Assembly (NCBI GenBank): GCA_035281745.1
Contig: DATEDI010000026.1
Coordinates: 252,929-316,928 of the forward strand
Origin: 66-474 sp035281745
GTDB taxonomy: Bacteria; Pseudomonadota; Gammaproteobacteria; Xanthomonadales; Rhodanobacteraceae
Reading direction: 5' to 3'
DNA: 64,000 bases
The notes under the pieces are model-generated. The model had not been told where the DNA came from. It did no database searches and saw nothing but the letters and a program-made list of their open reading frames with translations. Both the position numbers and the translations under genes were made by a program. This document shows positions 8,858 to 17,262 of this stretch, one piece after another (positions within the stretch are counted from its first letter, which is position 1; each line of letters opens with the position of its first letter).

Positions 8858-9733
8858 TCAAGCCAAAGCGGCTTCGATGTGTTGGATCACCGCGTCCGCC
8901 ACATCCAGCCCGGTCACGGTTTCGATGCCTTCCAGGCCGGGCGAAGCGTTGACCTCCAACACCAGCGGGCCGCGCGCGGATCGCAGCAGGTCCACGCCGG
9001 CGATGCCGAGGCCAAGCACCTTGGCCGCGCGCAGGGCAATGCGGCGCTCCGCCGCGCTCAATTTCACCGGGCTGCCGGTGCCGCCGCGATGCAGGTTGGC
9101 GCGGAAGTCGCCGTCGACCGCGGCGCGCTGCATGGCCGCCACCACCCGATCGCCCACCACGAAACAGCGAATGTCACAACCGTTCGCCTCGCGCACGAAC
9201 TCCTGCACCAGGAAGTTCGCGTACAAACCCCGGAACGCCTCGATCACGCTCTGCGAGGCCGCGGGTTTTTCCGCCAGCACCACGCCACTGCCCTGCGCGC
9301 CTTCGTTGAGTTTGATCACGTGCGGCGGCGGGCCAAGCATGTTCATGAGGTCGGCAGTGTCGTCGGGGTTGTCGCCGAATACCGTCACCGGCAGATCGAT
9401 GCCGTGTTTCGCGAGCAACTGCAGGCTGCGCAATTTGTCGCGCGCGCGCAACACCGCATCCGAGGAACTCGGCGTGTACACGCCCATCATCTCGAACTGA
9501 CGCAGCACCGCGGTGCCGTAGAACGTGACCGACGCGCCGATCCGCGGGATCACGCAGTCGAATCCCTTCAGCGCCCGACCGCCGTAATGCAGTGCGAAAC
9601 CGTCATGTGCGATGCGCAAATAGCAACGCAGCGGATCGAGCACCCGCACGCGATGGCCGCGTGCGCGCGCCGCCGCGACCAGCCGCATCGTGGAATACAG
9701 GCGCGAGTTGCGGGACAGGATCGCGATCTTCAC
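8858..9733 (-). CDS. rimK: ATP-grasp RimK-family ligase (S6 glutamate ligase-like)
   Basis: A 291-residue ATP-grasp enzyme starting at GTG 9733 (KIAILSRNSRLYS), which is the RimK start; the frame is open a further 56 codons but that part runs through an intergenic repeat. The ATP-grasp core is visible in VIKLNEGAQGSGVVLAE, FVQEFV-like LVQEFVREANGCDIRCFV and the Mg-binding LVLEVNASPGLEGIE. RimK adds glutamates to the C terminus of ribosomal protein S6 in E. coli; the substrate here is assumed from similarity only. Single gene, separated from the tRNA by about 170 bases. Confidence 0.9.
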   Translation of the reverse strand: MKIAILSRNSRLYSTMRLVAAARARGHRVRVLDPLRCYLRIAHDGFALHYGGRALKGFDCVIPRIGASVTFYGTAVLRQFEMMGVYTPSSSDAVLRARDKLRSLQLLAKHGIDLPVTVFGDNPDDTADLMNMLGPPPHVIKLNEGAQGSGVVLAEKPAASQSVIEAFRGLYANFLVQEFVREANGCDIRCFVVGDRVVAAMQRAAVDGDFRANLHRGGTGSPVKLSAAERRIALRAAKVLGLGIAGVDLLRSARGPLVLEVNASPGLEGIETVTGLDVADAVIQHIEAALA

Positions 9734-9796
9734 GGCGGGACTCTGTAGAACGCTGACAAACCCGACCTCGAGATATTTTGTTCGAAGCCGTTTTTG

Positions 9797-9830
9797 TTGA
9801 AAGTCGGGCCATGGAAGGCCGTTCTGGTGT
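9797..9830 (+). repeat. dispersed 34-nt repeat, copy 1
   Basis: A 34-base segment that matches 59133-59166 at 30 of 34 positions in the same orientation. Its core contains GGCC-ATGGAA-GGCC, a short stem-loop, followed by GTTCTGGTGT. It lies in non-coding DNA between rimK and tRNA-Gly. Confidence 0.7.
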
Positions 9831-9900
9831 TGACGGTCTCGGGATCCTTCCGGTCGCGAGGCGCTTGGAGGTGCAGCGATCATCGACGATCGCAAAATCA

Positions 9901-9971
9901 AGCGGGTGAAGGGAATCGAACCCTCGTCAGTAGCTTGGGAAGCTACAGCTCTACCATTGAGCTACACCCGC
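9901..9971 (-). tRNA. tRNA-Gly (anticodon CCC)
   Basis: A full cloverleaf of 71 bases: 7-bp acceptor stem GCGGGTG/CACCCGC, D arm GCTC/GAGC, anticodon stem GTAGC/GCTAC with loop TTCCCAA (anticodon CCC), and T arm with TTCGATT loop. The discriminator base is U, as in glycine tRNAs. The 3' CCA is not encoded (the next bases read TGA), so it must be added after transcription. Confidence 0.95.
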
Positions 9972-10170
9972 GCCGGAAGCCCCGATGGTAGCGATGCGTA
10001 CGCCGGCCGCGCAACGGCCTTCGAACGCCCGCTAAACACTTTCTTAGGGCTCGCTTCGGATAGTGAACCCAGCAGGTCGCCGTTCAGCGCGCGCGCCTTG
10101 TGATATGCCTGTCGGACGAAGGGCGCCGCCGACGACCAGCCAACGCGCCCTGACCCACTCGGGGGTTGCC

Positions 10171-12702
10171 ATGTCCCGCTTCCGCCTTCCGCGCCTGACC
10201 CTGATTGCCGGCGCCGCCTGTGCCCTCACGATCGGCGCAGCCGCGGTGCACGCCCAGCAGTACGACGAACCGTCCTCGTACGACCAGAACGTCGACAACG
10301 CCGAGCAGGCGCCGGGGCGCGTCGCGCGGCTCGCGTATCTCACCGGGCAGGTGCAGTTTGCGCCGGCAGGCGAGGACGATTGGGGCTCGGTCGAAATCAA
10401 TCGCCCGATGGTGATCGGCGATCGGCTGTTGACCGGCGACGACGGTCGCGCGGTGCTGGAACTTGGCGATGCCTCCATCCGCATCGACAACGGCAGTGCC
10501 TTCGATTTCCTCGATCTCGACCAAGGCAACGTCCAGATCGAACTCTCCCAAGGTACATTGAACCTCGCCGTGCGCCAGCTCGACGAGGGCGCGAACTTCG
10601 AGGTCGACACCCCGACCGTGGCGTTCGTGGCTTCCGCACCCGGCATTTATCGCATCGACGACAATCCCGACGGCAACGGCAGCATGGTCACCGTATTCCG
10701 CGGCTCGGGCACCGTGTACGGCGAGAACGGCGTCAGCCGCCAGGTGGCCGAAGGCACTTCATACCGCTTCAACGATTCGGCGCTCGCCAGCGTCGATCAA
10801 ACGGGTTTGCCGCAACCCGACGATTTCGACCGCTTCTGCGAAACGCGCGATACGAACTACCAGCGCTACGCGCAGCAACAGGAACAATACGTGCCGCCGG
10901 AGATGATCGGCGGCGACGATCTCTACCAGTACGGCCAGTGGAATGACGTGCCCGAATACGGCAACGTGTGGTATCCGACCTCCGTGCCGGTGGGTTGGGC
11001 GCCGTATCGCTACGGTCATTGGGCGTGGATCGATCCCTGGGGTTGGACGTGGGTGGACGACCAGCCGTGGGGCTTCGCGCCTTTCCATTACGGTCGCTGG
11101 GTGTACGCGCGCAACCGTTGGGGCTGGATGCCGGGACCGGTGCACGCAAGGCCGGTGTACGCACCCGCGCTGGTGGCGTTCGTGGGCGGTTCGGGACTGT
11201 CGATGTCCGTCCGCATCGGCGACGGCGGCCCGGTGGGTTGGTTCCCGCTGGGGCCGCGCGACGTGTACGTGCCGTGGTTCCACGCCTCGCGGCGTTACTT
11301 CACCAACGTCAATGTCACCAACATTCGCAACGTGTACGTCAACAAGACGGTCATCAACAATTTCTACGGCGACTATCGCGCGGGCCGCGCGCCGCCGCGC
11401 GGCGGTCATGATTACGCCTATCGCCGGATGCCGGGCGCGGTCACCGCCGTCCCGCGCAATGTATTCACGGGTGCACGTCCGGTGCACCCGGCGGTGCTGA
11501 AGTTGAATCGCACGCAGCTCGAACGCAGCGAAGTGGCCCTGCGCCCCGGCGTGAATCCCGGCAAGGCCAGCATCGGCTTGCGCAAGCCGACGCCACGGCC
11601 TGCCGTGCTCAAGGGCCGCGAACCGTTTGCACGCCCAGTGGTGGCGCGACACCAGCCGCCACCGCGGCCGGTCGAGTTCGCGGCGCGGGAAAAAGTGATC
11701 GCGCGTCAACACGGTCAGCCCGTGACGCCGGCACAGATGCGGGATCTGCGCAAGGCCCGCCCGTCGACGGCGCTTCGCAGCGATCGCGTCAAGCTGGTGT
11801 CGACTGTCGCGGATGCACGCCAAGGTGCAACGCAGCCGCGTCCGGCAGAACCGGCCGCGCGCAACCAACCGGCGCGCGCCGTCGTGGCGCCACGGTCCAC
11901 CGAGCCGGCCGCGCGTCGTGCCGGTCCAACGGAACCGTTCAAGAACACGGTGCATCCGATACCCGCGCGCAATCAGCCGGTGCAGCCGAGTCGGCGCGCG
12001 GGCGAATTGCCCAGCGCACGCTTCGCGCACCCCGATGAACCCGGAACTCTGCCGCGCGCCCCAATGATCCGGCCCGCCGGCGAACCGCAACGCAACGCGC
12101 CGGCACCGGGAAGATTGCCGGTCGTGCGACCGGTCGAGCGCGCGCCGCAACCAGCCGGCAATCGCGCGGCCCCGCAACAGGGTCCATCCGAAATCCGGTC
12201 GCGACAGCGCGAACAGCAGCAACGGCTCCAGCTTCAGGAACAAGCGCCGCAGCGCGCACGCGAACAACAGGCTCAGCAAGCGCGAATGCAGACCCAAATC
12301 GACCAAGCCGCACAACAGCGCGCGCGTCAGCAGCAAATGCAGCAGCAGCGGCAGGCGCAGATGCAGTCGCAGCAGCGCCAACGCGAACAATCCGTGCAGC
12401 AGCAGCGGCAGGCGCAGATGCAGTCGCAGCAGCGCGAACGCGAACAGGCCGAGCAACAAAATGCCCGCCAGCAACAAGCGCAGCAGCAACGGCAGATGCA
12501 GCAGCAACATTCGATGCAGATGCAGCAACAACAGCGCGCCATGGAAATGCAGCGCCAGCAGCAAATGCGTCAACAGGAAACACCGCGTGCGCCGCAACGC
12601 AACGCACCGCCACCTCGCAACCACCCGGCGCCCGAACATCGCGAGCCGCCGCACAAGCGCCCGCCTCCGAGCAGCGGTCAGCGATTCTCGAACCGTTCGT
12701 GA
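10171..12702 (+). CDS. exported FecR-domain / DUF6600-type protein with Gln-rich tail
   Basis: An 843-residue exported protein. A signal peptide (residues 1-27, cleavage near VHAQQ) is followed by a FecR-like beta domain (about 45-190), a Trp/Tyr-rich block (about 290-360, with repeated WAPYRYGHWAWIDPWGW-type units), a basic Pro-rich linker, and a C-terminal 180 residues made mostly of Gln, Arg and Met. The tail holds a 19-residue unit repeated in tandem. ATG 10171 has GGGGG upstream and begins the signal peptide. Proteins of this type are found in many proteobacteria; a role in the envelope is likely, but the activity is unknown. Confidence 0.85.
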   Translation: MSRFRLPRLTLIAGAACALTIGAAAVHAQQYDEPSSYDQNVDNAEQAPGRVARLAYLTGQVQFAPAGEDDWGSVEINRPMVIGDRLLTGDDGRAVLELGDASIRIDNGSAFDFLDLDQGNVQIELSQGTLNLAVRQLDEGANFEVDTPTVAFVASAPGIYRIDDNPDGNGSMVTVFRGSGTVYGENGVSRQVAEGTSYRFNDSALASVDQTGLPQPDDFDRFCETRDTNYQRYAQQQEQYVPPEMIGGDDLYQYGQWNDVPEYGNVWYPTSVPVGWAPYRYGHWAWIDPWGWTWVDDQPWGFAPFHYGRWVYARNRWGWMPGPVHARPVYAPALVAFVGGSGLSMSVRIGDGGPVGWFPLGPRDVYVPWFHASRRYFTNVNVTNIRNVYVNKTVINNFYGDYRAGRAPPRGGHDYAYRRMPGAVTAVPRNVFTGARPVHPAVLKLNRTQLERSEVALRPGVNPGKASIGLRKPTPRPAVLKGREPFARPVVARHQPPPRPVEFAAREKVIARQHGQPVTPAQMRDLRKARPSTALRSDRVKLVSTVADARQGATQPRPAEPAARNQPARAVVAPRSTEPAARRAGPTEPFKNTVHPIPARNQPVQPSRRAGELPSARFAHPDEPGTLPRAPMIRPAGEPQRNAPAPGRLPVVRPVERAPQPAGNRAAPQQGPSEIRSRQREQQQRLQLQEQAPQRAREQQAQQARMQTQIDQAAQQRARQQQMQQQRQAQMQSQQRQREQSVQQQRQAQMQSQQREREQAEQQNARQQQAQQQRQMQQQHSMQMQQQQRAMEMQRQQQMRQQETPRAPQRNAPPPRNHPAPEHREPPHKRPPPSSGQRFSNRS
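12338..12451 (+). repeat. 57-nt tandem duplication in the Gln-rich tail
   Basis: Two 57-base units, each encoding 19 residues beginning QQQRQAQMQSQQR, stand head to tail. The first 41 bases of each unit (12338-12378 and 12395-12435) are identical, which points to a recent in-frame duplication. Confidence 0.85.
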
Positions 12703-12827
12703 TCGCTGCCGCGCGCGGCGACAGTAGGTGCGGATCCGCTGGCAGGTTTGGGGAGCATCGGAACGGCGTTCGCTGGCTGGGCTTGCCACAACAGCCGTTG
12801 TCCGACGCACGGCGCTAAACTTCGCGC

Positions 12828-13028
12828 ATGCACATCTATCTCAATGGCCAGTCACATGACTGCGCAACGGCAACCACGGTTGCGGGCCTGCTTGCCGAAA
12901 CCGGCCATGGCGAACGCCGCGTCGCGGTCGAGGTGAACCGGGAAATCGTTCCGCGCAGTCGCCATGCGCAGCACCAATTGCAGGACGGCGATCACGTGGA
13001 GATCGTCCAGGCCATTGGGGGGGGGTGA
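12828..13028 (+). CDS. thiS: sulfur carrier protein ThiS
   Basis: Ubiquitin-like sulfur carrier for thiazole synthesis in vitamin B1 production. The 66-residue protein starts MHIYLNGQ and ends in IGGG, the diglycine tail that is adenylated and thiocarboxylated. Length is normal. The next gene is thiG, 60 bases on, which uses the thiocarboxylate. The tail is encoded by nine consecutive G residues running into the TGA stop. Confidence 0.93.
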   Translation: MHIYLNGQSHDCATATTVAGLLAETGHGERRVAVEVNREIVPRSRHAQHQLQDGDHVEIVQAIGGG

Positions 13029-13088
13029 AAGCAGCACGCACGGCGCAACGCATTACAATCGTGCTTTGTTGTTTGACACACGCACGCC

Positions 13089-13901
13089 ATGAACGCCCTG
13101 CCGCAATCCGCTTCACCCGATTTTCCCGATCCGCTGGTCATCGCGGGCCGCACCTTCCGCTCGCGCCTCCTGACCGGCACCGGCAAGTTCAAGGATCTCG
13201 ACGAGACCCACCGCGCGACCGAAGCCGCGGGCTCGGAGATCGTCACCTTCGCGGTGCGTCGGATGAACCTTGGCCAGAAACCGGACGAGCCGAGCCTGCT
13301 GGACGCGTTGCCACTGGATCGCTACACCCTGCTCCCGAACACCGCGGGCTGCCACAGCGTCGAGGAAGCCCTGCGCACCTGCCGGCTCGCGCGTGAATTG
13401 CTGGATGGCCATTCGCTGATCAAGCTCGAGGTAATTGGCGACCAGAAGACCCTGTTTCCGGATGTCATCACCACGCTGGCAGCCGCCGATGCACTGGTGA
13501 AGGACGGTTTCGACGTGATGGTCTACACCACCGACGATCCACTGCTGGCACGGCGCTTCGAGGAACTCGGCTGCGCCGCGGTGATGCCGCTGGCCGCGCC
13601 GATCGGCTCGGGACTGGGCATCCAGAACCGCTACACGATCATGGAAATCGTCGAGAACGCCAAAATTCCGGTGATCGTCGACGCCGGCGTCGGCACTGCC
13701 TCCGATGCTTCGCTGGCGATGGAGCTCGGCTGCGATGGCGTGCTGATGAACACTGCGATCGCGCACGCGAAGGATCCGGTACTGATGGCGCACGCGATGA
13801 AGTGCGCGATCGAAGCCGGACGCGCGGCATTCCGCGCCGGGCGAATTCCGCGCAAGCGTTTTGCCACGGCGTCCAGTCCGGTCGACGGCCTGATCGCCTG
13901 A
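13089..13901 (+). CDS. thiG: thiazole synthase ThiG
   Basis: TIM-barrel enzyme that joins deoxyxylulose 5-phosphate, dehydroglycine and ThiS thiocarboxylate into the thiazole phosphate of thiamine. The 270-residue protein has the Schiff-base lysine K112 in IKLEVIGD, the phosphate-binding segments APIGSGLG and VDAGVGTASDA, and normal family length. It follows thiS and precedes trmB by 10 bases, an arrangement common in Xanthomonadales and Pseudomonas relatives. Confidence 0.96.
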   Translation: MNALPQSASPDFPDPLVIAGRTFRSRLLTGTGKFKDLDETHRATEAAGSEIVTFAVRRMNLGQKPDEPSLLDALPLDRYTLLPNTAGCHSVEEALRTCRLARELLDGHSLIKLEVIGDQKTLFPDVITTLAAADALVKDGFDVMVYTTDDPLLARRFEELGCAAVMPLAAPIGSGLGIQNRYTIMEIVENAKIPVIVDAGVGTASDASLAMELGCDGVLMNTAIAHAKDPVLMAHAMKCAIEAGRAAFRAGRIPRKRFATASSPVDGLIA

Positions 13902-13911
13902 GACCGCGCGG

Positions 13912-14649
13912 ATGGCATCCGGCAACGAACCTTCCGACACACCTCATCGCCGCACCATCCGCAGTTTCGTACTGCGAGAGGGCCGCATAACCCCCGCCCA
14001 ACAACGCGCATTCGCGGAACACTGGCCGCGCTTCGGCATCGATTACACCGGAGCGCCGCGCGATCTCCATGCGCTATTCGGTCGCCACGCGCCGCGCGTG
14101 CTGGAAATCGGCTTCGGCAACGGCGAGGCGCTGGCGTGGGCCGGCGAACACGATCCCGCGCGCGACTACCTCGGCATCGAGGTGCACCGACCCGGTGTCG
14201 GCCGGCTGATGAACGCATTGGCCGCGCGCGACGCCCGCAACGTGCGCATCTGGAACCACGATGCGGTGGAAGTGCTGCGATACGAAATCCCCGAAGCCGC
14301 GCTGGACGAAGTACGCATCTGGTTCCCCGATCCCTGGCCCAAGAAGCGTCATCACAAGCGGCGATTGATCCAGCCCGCTTTCATCGAACTGATGACGACG
14401 CATGTGAAATCGGGCGGTCTGTTGCACCTCGCCACCGACTGGCCCGAGTATGCTTCGCACATGCAGGAAGTGCTGGCCGCGCAAGTGGGCTGGCGATTGC
14501 GTGCAGGGGAGAGTGGCGAATCGAAGCGACCCGAATGGCGGATCGAAACGCATTTCGAGCGGCGCGGACTCGATTTCGGCCATCCGGTTACGGATTTGTT
14601 GTATGACCGTGTGCCACCATCACACGACCCACGGCTTCTGCCCCCTTGA
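13912..14649 (+). CDS. trmB: tRNA (guanine-N7-)-methyltransferase TrmB
   Basis: SAM-dependent enzyme making m7G46 in tRNA variable loops. The 245-residue protein has the SAM motif LEIGFGNGEAL near residues 64-74 and the family signature IWFPDPWPKKRHHKRR with the catalytic Asp. Its start lies 10 bases after the thiG stop, so it is probably in the same operon. The C-terminal end lies inside a palindrome that includes the stop codon. Confidence 0.95.
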   Translation: MASGNEPSDTPHRRTIRSFVLREGRITPAQQRAFAEHWPRFGIDYTGAPRDLHALFGRHAPRVLEIGFGNGEALAWAGEHDPARDYLGIEVHRPGVGRLMNALAARDARNVRIWNHDAVEVLRYEIPEAALDEVRIWFPDPWPKKRHHKRRLIQPAFIELMTTHVKSGGLLHLATDWPEYASHMQEVLAAQVGWRLRAGESGESKRPEWRIETHFERRGLDFGHPVTDLLYDRVPPSHDPRLLPP

Positions 14650-14660
14650 GTCAAGGGGGC
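14640..14660. terminator. perfect palindrome over the trmB stop codon
   Basis: Arms of 10 bases (GCCCCCTTGA and its complement) around a single central base form a compact hairpin that includes the TGA of trmB. There is no T run, so it is at best a weak or Rho-assisted terminator, or an mRNA 3'-end stabiliser. Confidence 0.45.
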
Positions 14661-14775
14661 GCCAACGCTTGCCTGCAAGTGTCGGCGGGGGTTGTGGGAG
14701 CATGGCAGCGTGAAGGTGAGCGAAAAGCTCTCAAAATTGACCTTATTTATCCCGACCTGACCGGACCTTGGCCCG

Positions 14776-16626
14776 ATGGAGCTGACCCTCACCCCCGACA
14801 TGATGCTGGTGCTCGGGTTGGTCTGCTTCACCGTGATCATGCTGATCCTGGAATGGGTGCGCGCGGACATCGTCGCGCTGCTCATCGTGGTGGTGATCGG
14901 GATTACCGGCCTGATGCCGGTGACGCAACTGTTCGACGGTTTCGCATCCAACGCCGTGCTGTCGCTGATCGGCATCATGATCATGGGCGCGGGACTGGAC
15001 CGCACCGGCGTGCTGAATCGTGCGGCGTCGTTCATCCTGCGCCTTTCCGGCGGCGTCGAAAGCCGGGTGTCTTTGCTGCTGAATGCCACCGTCGGTAGCC
15101 TTTCCTCGATCATCCAGAGCCAGGCACTGGCTGCGTTGTTCCTGCCGGTGGCCAGCCGCATTTCCGCGCGCACCGGCGTGCCGCTGAAGCGCCTGCTGCT
15201 GCCAATGGCGTGCTGCATCCTCGCCGGCACCAGCATGACGCTGATCTCGAATTCGCCGCTGATCCTGCTGAACGACTTGATCGCCAGCGCCGACCGCAAC
15301 CTGCCGCCGGGTGCGCAGACCATCGAGCCGTTCTCGCTGTTCTCGATCACGCCGGTCGGCATTCCGCTGCTGCTGGTCGGCATCGGCTACTTCGCATTCT
15401 TCACCCGGCACGTGATGCCCGACGATACTGAAGAGCGGCCCAAGGTCACGCCGGGCCGTACCGAAAGCTACTTCGCCGATACCTACGGCATCGAAGGCGA
15501 AGTGATCGAACTCACGGTGACGGCCGACAGTCCGCTGGTCGGCATGAGCATCGGCGAAGCCGAAACCCTTGAAAATGCGCCGCTGATCCTCGCGATCAAG
15601 AACGGCAACGAATCCCGCCTCGCCCCGCCGTCGGACCAGATGATCTGGGTGGGCACGGTGCTCGGCGTGCTGGGTTCGCGCCCCGAGGTCAACGAATTCG
15701 CGCAGGCGATGCAGTGCCGTGCCGGCAATCGCATCCAGGCGTTGGCCGACATGTTCAACCCGACCCGCGCGGGCATTTCCGAAGTGGTGATCCCGCCGCA
15801 GTCGAAATTCATCAAGCAGCAGGTCGGCGAACTGCGGCTGCGCAAGCGCTACGGCATCTCCGTGCTGGCGGTGAACCACGGCGACCAGGTCACGCGCGGC
15901 GAAGACGTGCGCAAGACCAGTTTGCGCGCCGGCGACTCGCTGGTGCTGCACAGCTATTGGCGCGATCTGGCGCTGGCGGCCGAAAGCCGCGACATCGTGC
16001 CGGTGACCGATATCCCGAGCGACGAGGAACAGCGTCCCGGAAAGGTGCGCTACGCGCTGCTGTTCTTCGCAATGGCGATGGCGCTGGGGCTGTTCACGGA
16101 TTTGCGCCTGGCGGTGGCAATGATGACCGGCGCAGTCGGCATGCTGCTGGCAGGCGTGCTCAACATGGACGAGGCCTATGGCGCGATCAACTGGAAGACC
16201 ATCTTCGTGATGGCCTGCCTGATCCCGCTCGGGATCTCGATGGATTCCACCGGCACCGCCGCATGGATGGCCCAGGAAATCATGGTGTATCTCGGCGGCA
16301 TGCCGCAGTGGATGATCCAGGGTTTCGTCGCGATCCTGGCACTGCTGTTCTCGCAGATCATCTCGCACGTCGGCACCGCCGTGATGATGGTGCCGATGGC
16401 CATCAACATCGCGCTGGCGTCGGGCGGCAACCCCAGCGTGTACGCTTTGATCGTGGCGCTGTCGGTATCGAATACGTTCCTGATTCCAGGCGCCAGCCCG
16501 ACGCTGCTGATCGTGGCTGGGCCCGGCGGCTACAAACCGCGCGACTTCGTGCGCGTGGGTTTGCCGCTGACCGCGCTGATGCTGGTCGTCACGCTGGTGA
16601 TGGTGAACGTGGTCTTCAACCGCTAG
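14776..16626 (+). CDS. SLC13/ArsB-superfamily anion permease with RCK_C domains
   Basis: A 616-residue inner-membrane transporter. Two sets of about five to six hydrophobic helices (residues 8-215 and 430-615) flank a cytoplasmic middle with two TrkA_C-like domains (about 235-320 and 330-410), the layout of the YfbS/SLC13 permeases. The helices carry the SNSPL and GASPT-type re-entrant segments of the family. Substrate (sulfate, dicarboxylate or another anion) cannot be told. It has its own start 126 bases after trmB and converges on the cbb3 operon with an 11-base overlap at its end. Confidence 0.87.
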   Translation: MELTLTPDMMLVLGLVCFTVIMLILEWVRADIVALLIVVVIGITGLMPVTQLFDGFASNAVLSLIGIMIMGAGLDRTGVLNRAASFILRLSGGVESRVSLLLNATVGSLSSIIQSQALAALFLPVASRISARTGVPLKRLLLPMACCILAGTSMTLISNSPLILLNDLIASADRNLPPGAQTIEPFSLFSITPVGIPLLLVGIGYFAFFTRHVMPDDTEERPKVTPGRTESYFADTYGIEGEVIELTVTADSPLVGMSIGEAETLENAPLILAIKNGNESRLAPPSDQMIWVGTVLGVLGSRPEVNEFAQAMQCRAGNRIQALADMFNPTRAGISEVVIPPQSKFIKQQVGELRLRKRYGISVLAVNHGDQVTRGEDVRKTSLRAGDSLVLHSYWRDLALAAESRDIVPVTDIPSDEEQRPGKVRYALLFFAMAMALGLFTDLRLAVAMMTGAVGMLLAGVLNMDEAYGAINWKTIFVMACLIPLGISMDSTGTAAWMAQEIMVYLGGMPQWMIQGFVAILALLFSQIISHVGTAVMMVPMAINIALASGGNPSVYALIVALSVSNTFLIPGASPTLLIVAGPGGYKPRDFVRVGLPLTALMLVVTLVMVNVVFNR

Positions 16627-17074
16627 GCGTGGATGCCGCCGGCGGCGAGCCGAAGGTGGGCGAGTGCTGATACTTCGCCGGAACATTCCACATGGTCGCA
16701 ACATAGAACACCACCCATGCGACCACGATGAGGCTCAGCACCCACACCCAGGTGGGGATCGCGCGGCGTGCCTCGGCACGGCGCGGATCGAACGGATCAT
16801 CCGCACTGAAGGCATCCACGGTCAGGTTCAGCGTGCCGCGGCGGGTCGAACCCGGCCGCAGACCGCCGACCATGATGCCCGGCCCGTTCTGCACGTGGAA
16901 CGGGATTTCCTCGATGCCTTCGACGCCATGCTGGTCCTCGGCTCGGATGATCAGCCGGTGCGGACCGTCGACAAGTTTGCGCGTGTCCAGGGTCAGCGAA
17001 GTCGGCAGTTCGTGATCGATGACCGGCGCAGGTTCGTCGTCAAGGTAAACGCGCACGTGGGGTTTGCTGCTCAT
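16616..17074 (-). CDS. cbb3-operon accessory membrane protein (FixH/CcoG-tail-like)
   Basis: A 152-residue protein at the end of the cbb3 oxidase operon. The first about 90 residues form an immunoglobulin-like beta domain; one membrane helix lies at about 108-128 (beginning WVWVLSLIVVAW), and a Pro/Ser-rich tail follows. This reverse order (beta domain, then helix) differs from FixH, whose helix is N-terminal. Position 10 bases after the ccoQ-like gene supports a role in assembly or stability of the oxidase. The family is not recognised with certainty. Confidence 0.7.
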   Translation of the reverse strand: MSSKPHVRVYLDDEPAPVIDHELPTSLTLDTRKLVDGPHRLIIRAEDQHGVEGIEEIPFHVQNGPGIMVGGLRPGSTRRGTLNLTVDAFSADDPFDPRRAEARRAIPTWVWVLSLIVVAWVVFYVATMWNVPAKYQHSPTFGSPPAASTPSG

Positions 17075-17084
17075 GACGGTGTCC

Positions 17085-17249
17085 TCAGCGGTCGCGACGC
17101 AGGATGGCGTACTTCGGGTGACGCGGATCCTTTTCGCCGGGACGGAAAATCCACCAGAACATCGCGGCGAAACAGGCGATGGTGATGATCCCCGCGATCG
17201 ACATGACCAGGATTTCTCCCCACAGCGGACCCATCATCATGTTGTGCAT
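17085..17249 (-). CDS. ccoQ: CcoQ/FixQ-like small cbb3 oxidase subunit
   Basis: A 54-residue membrane peptide starting at ATG 17249. It has one helix (about residues 10-31), the aromatic WWIFRPG following it, and a basic C terminus, as in CcoQ, which stabilises the oxidase complex. It sits directly after the ccoO-type gene (13 bases). Very short proteins give weak similarity, so the call rests largely on position and topology. Confidence 0.75.
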   Translation of the reverse strand: MHNMMMGPLWGEILVMSIAGIITIACFAAMFWWIFRPGEKDPRHPKYAILRRDR

Positions 17250-17262
17250 GGCTGCCTCCTGC

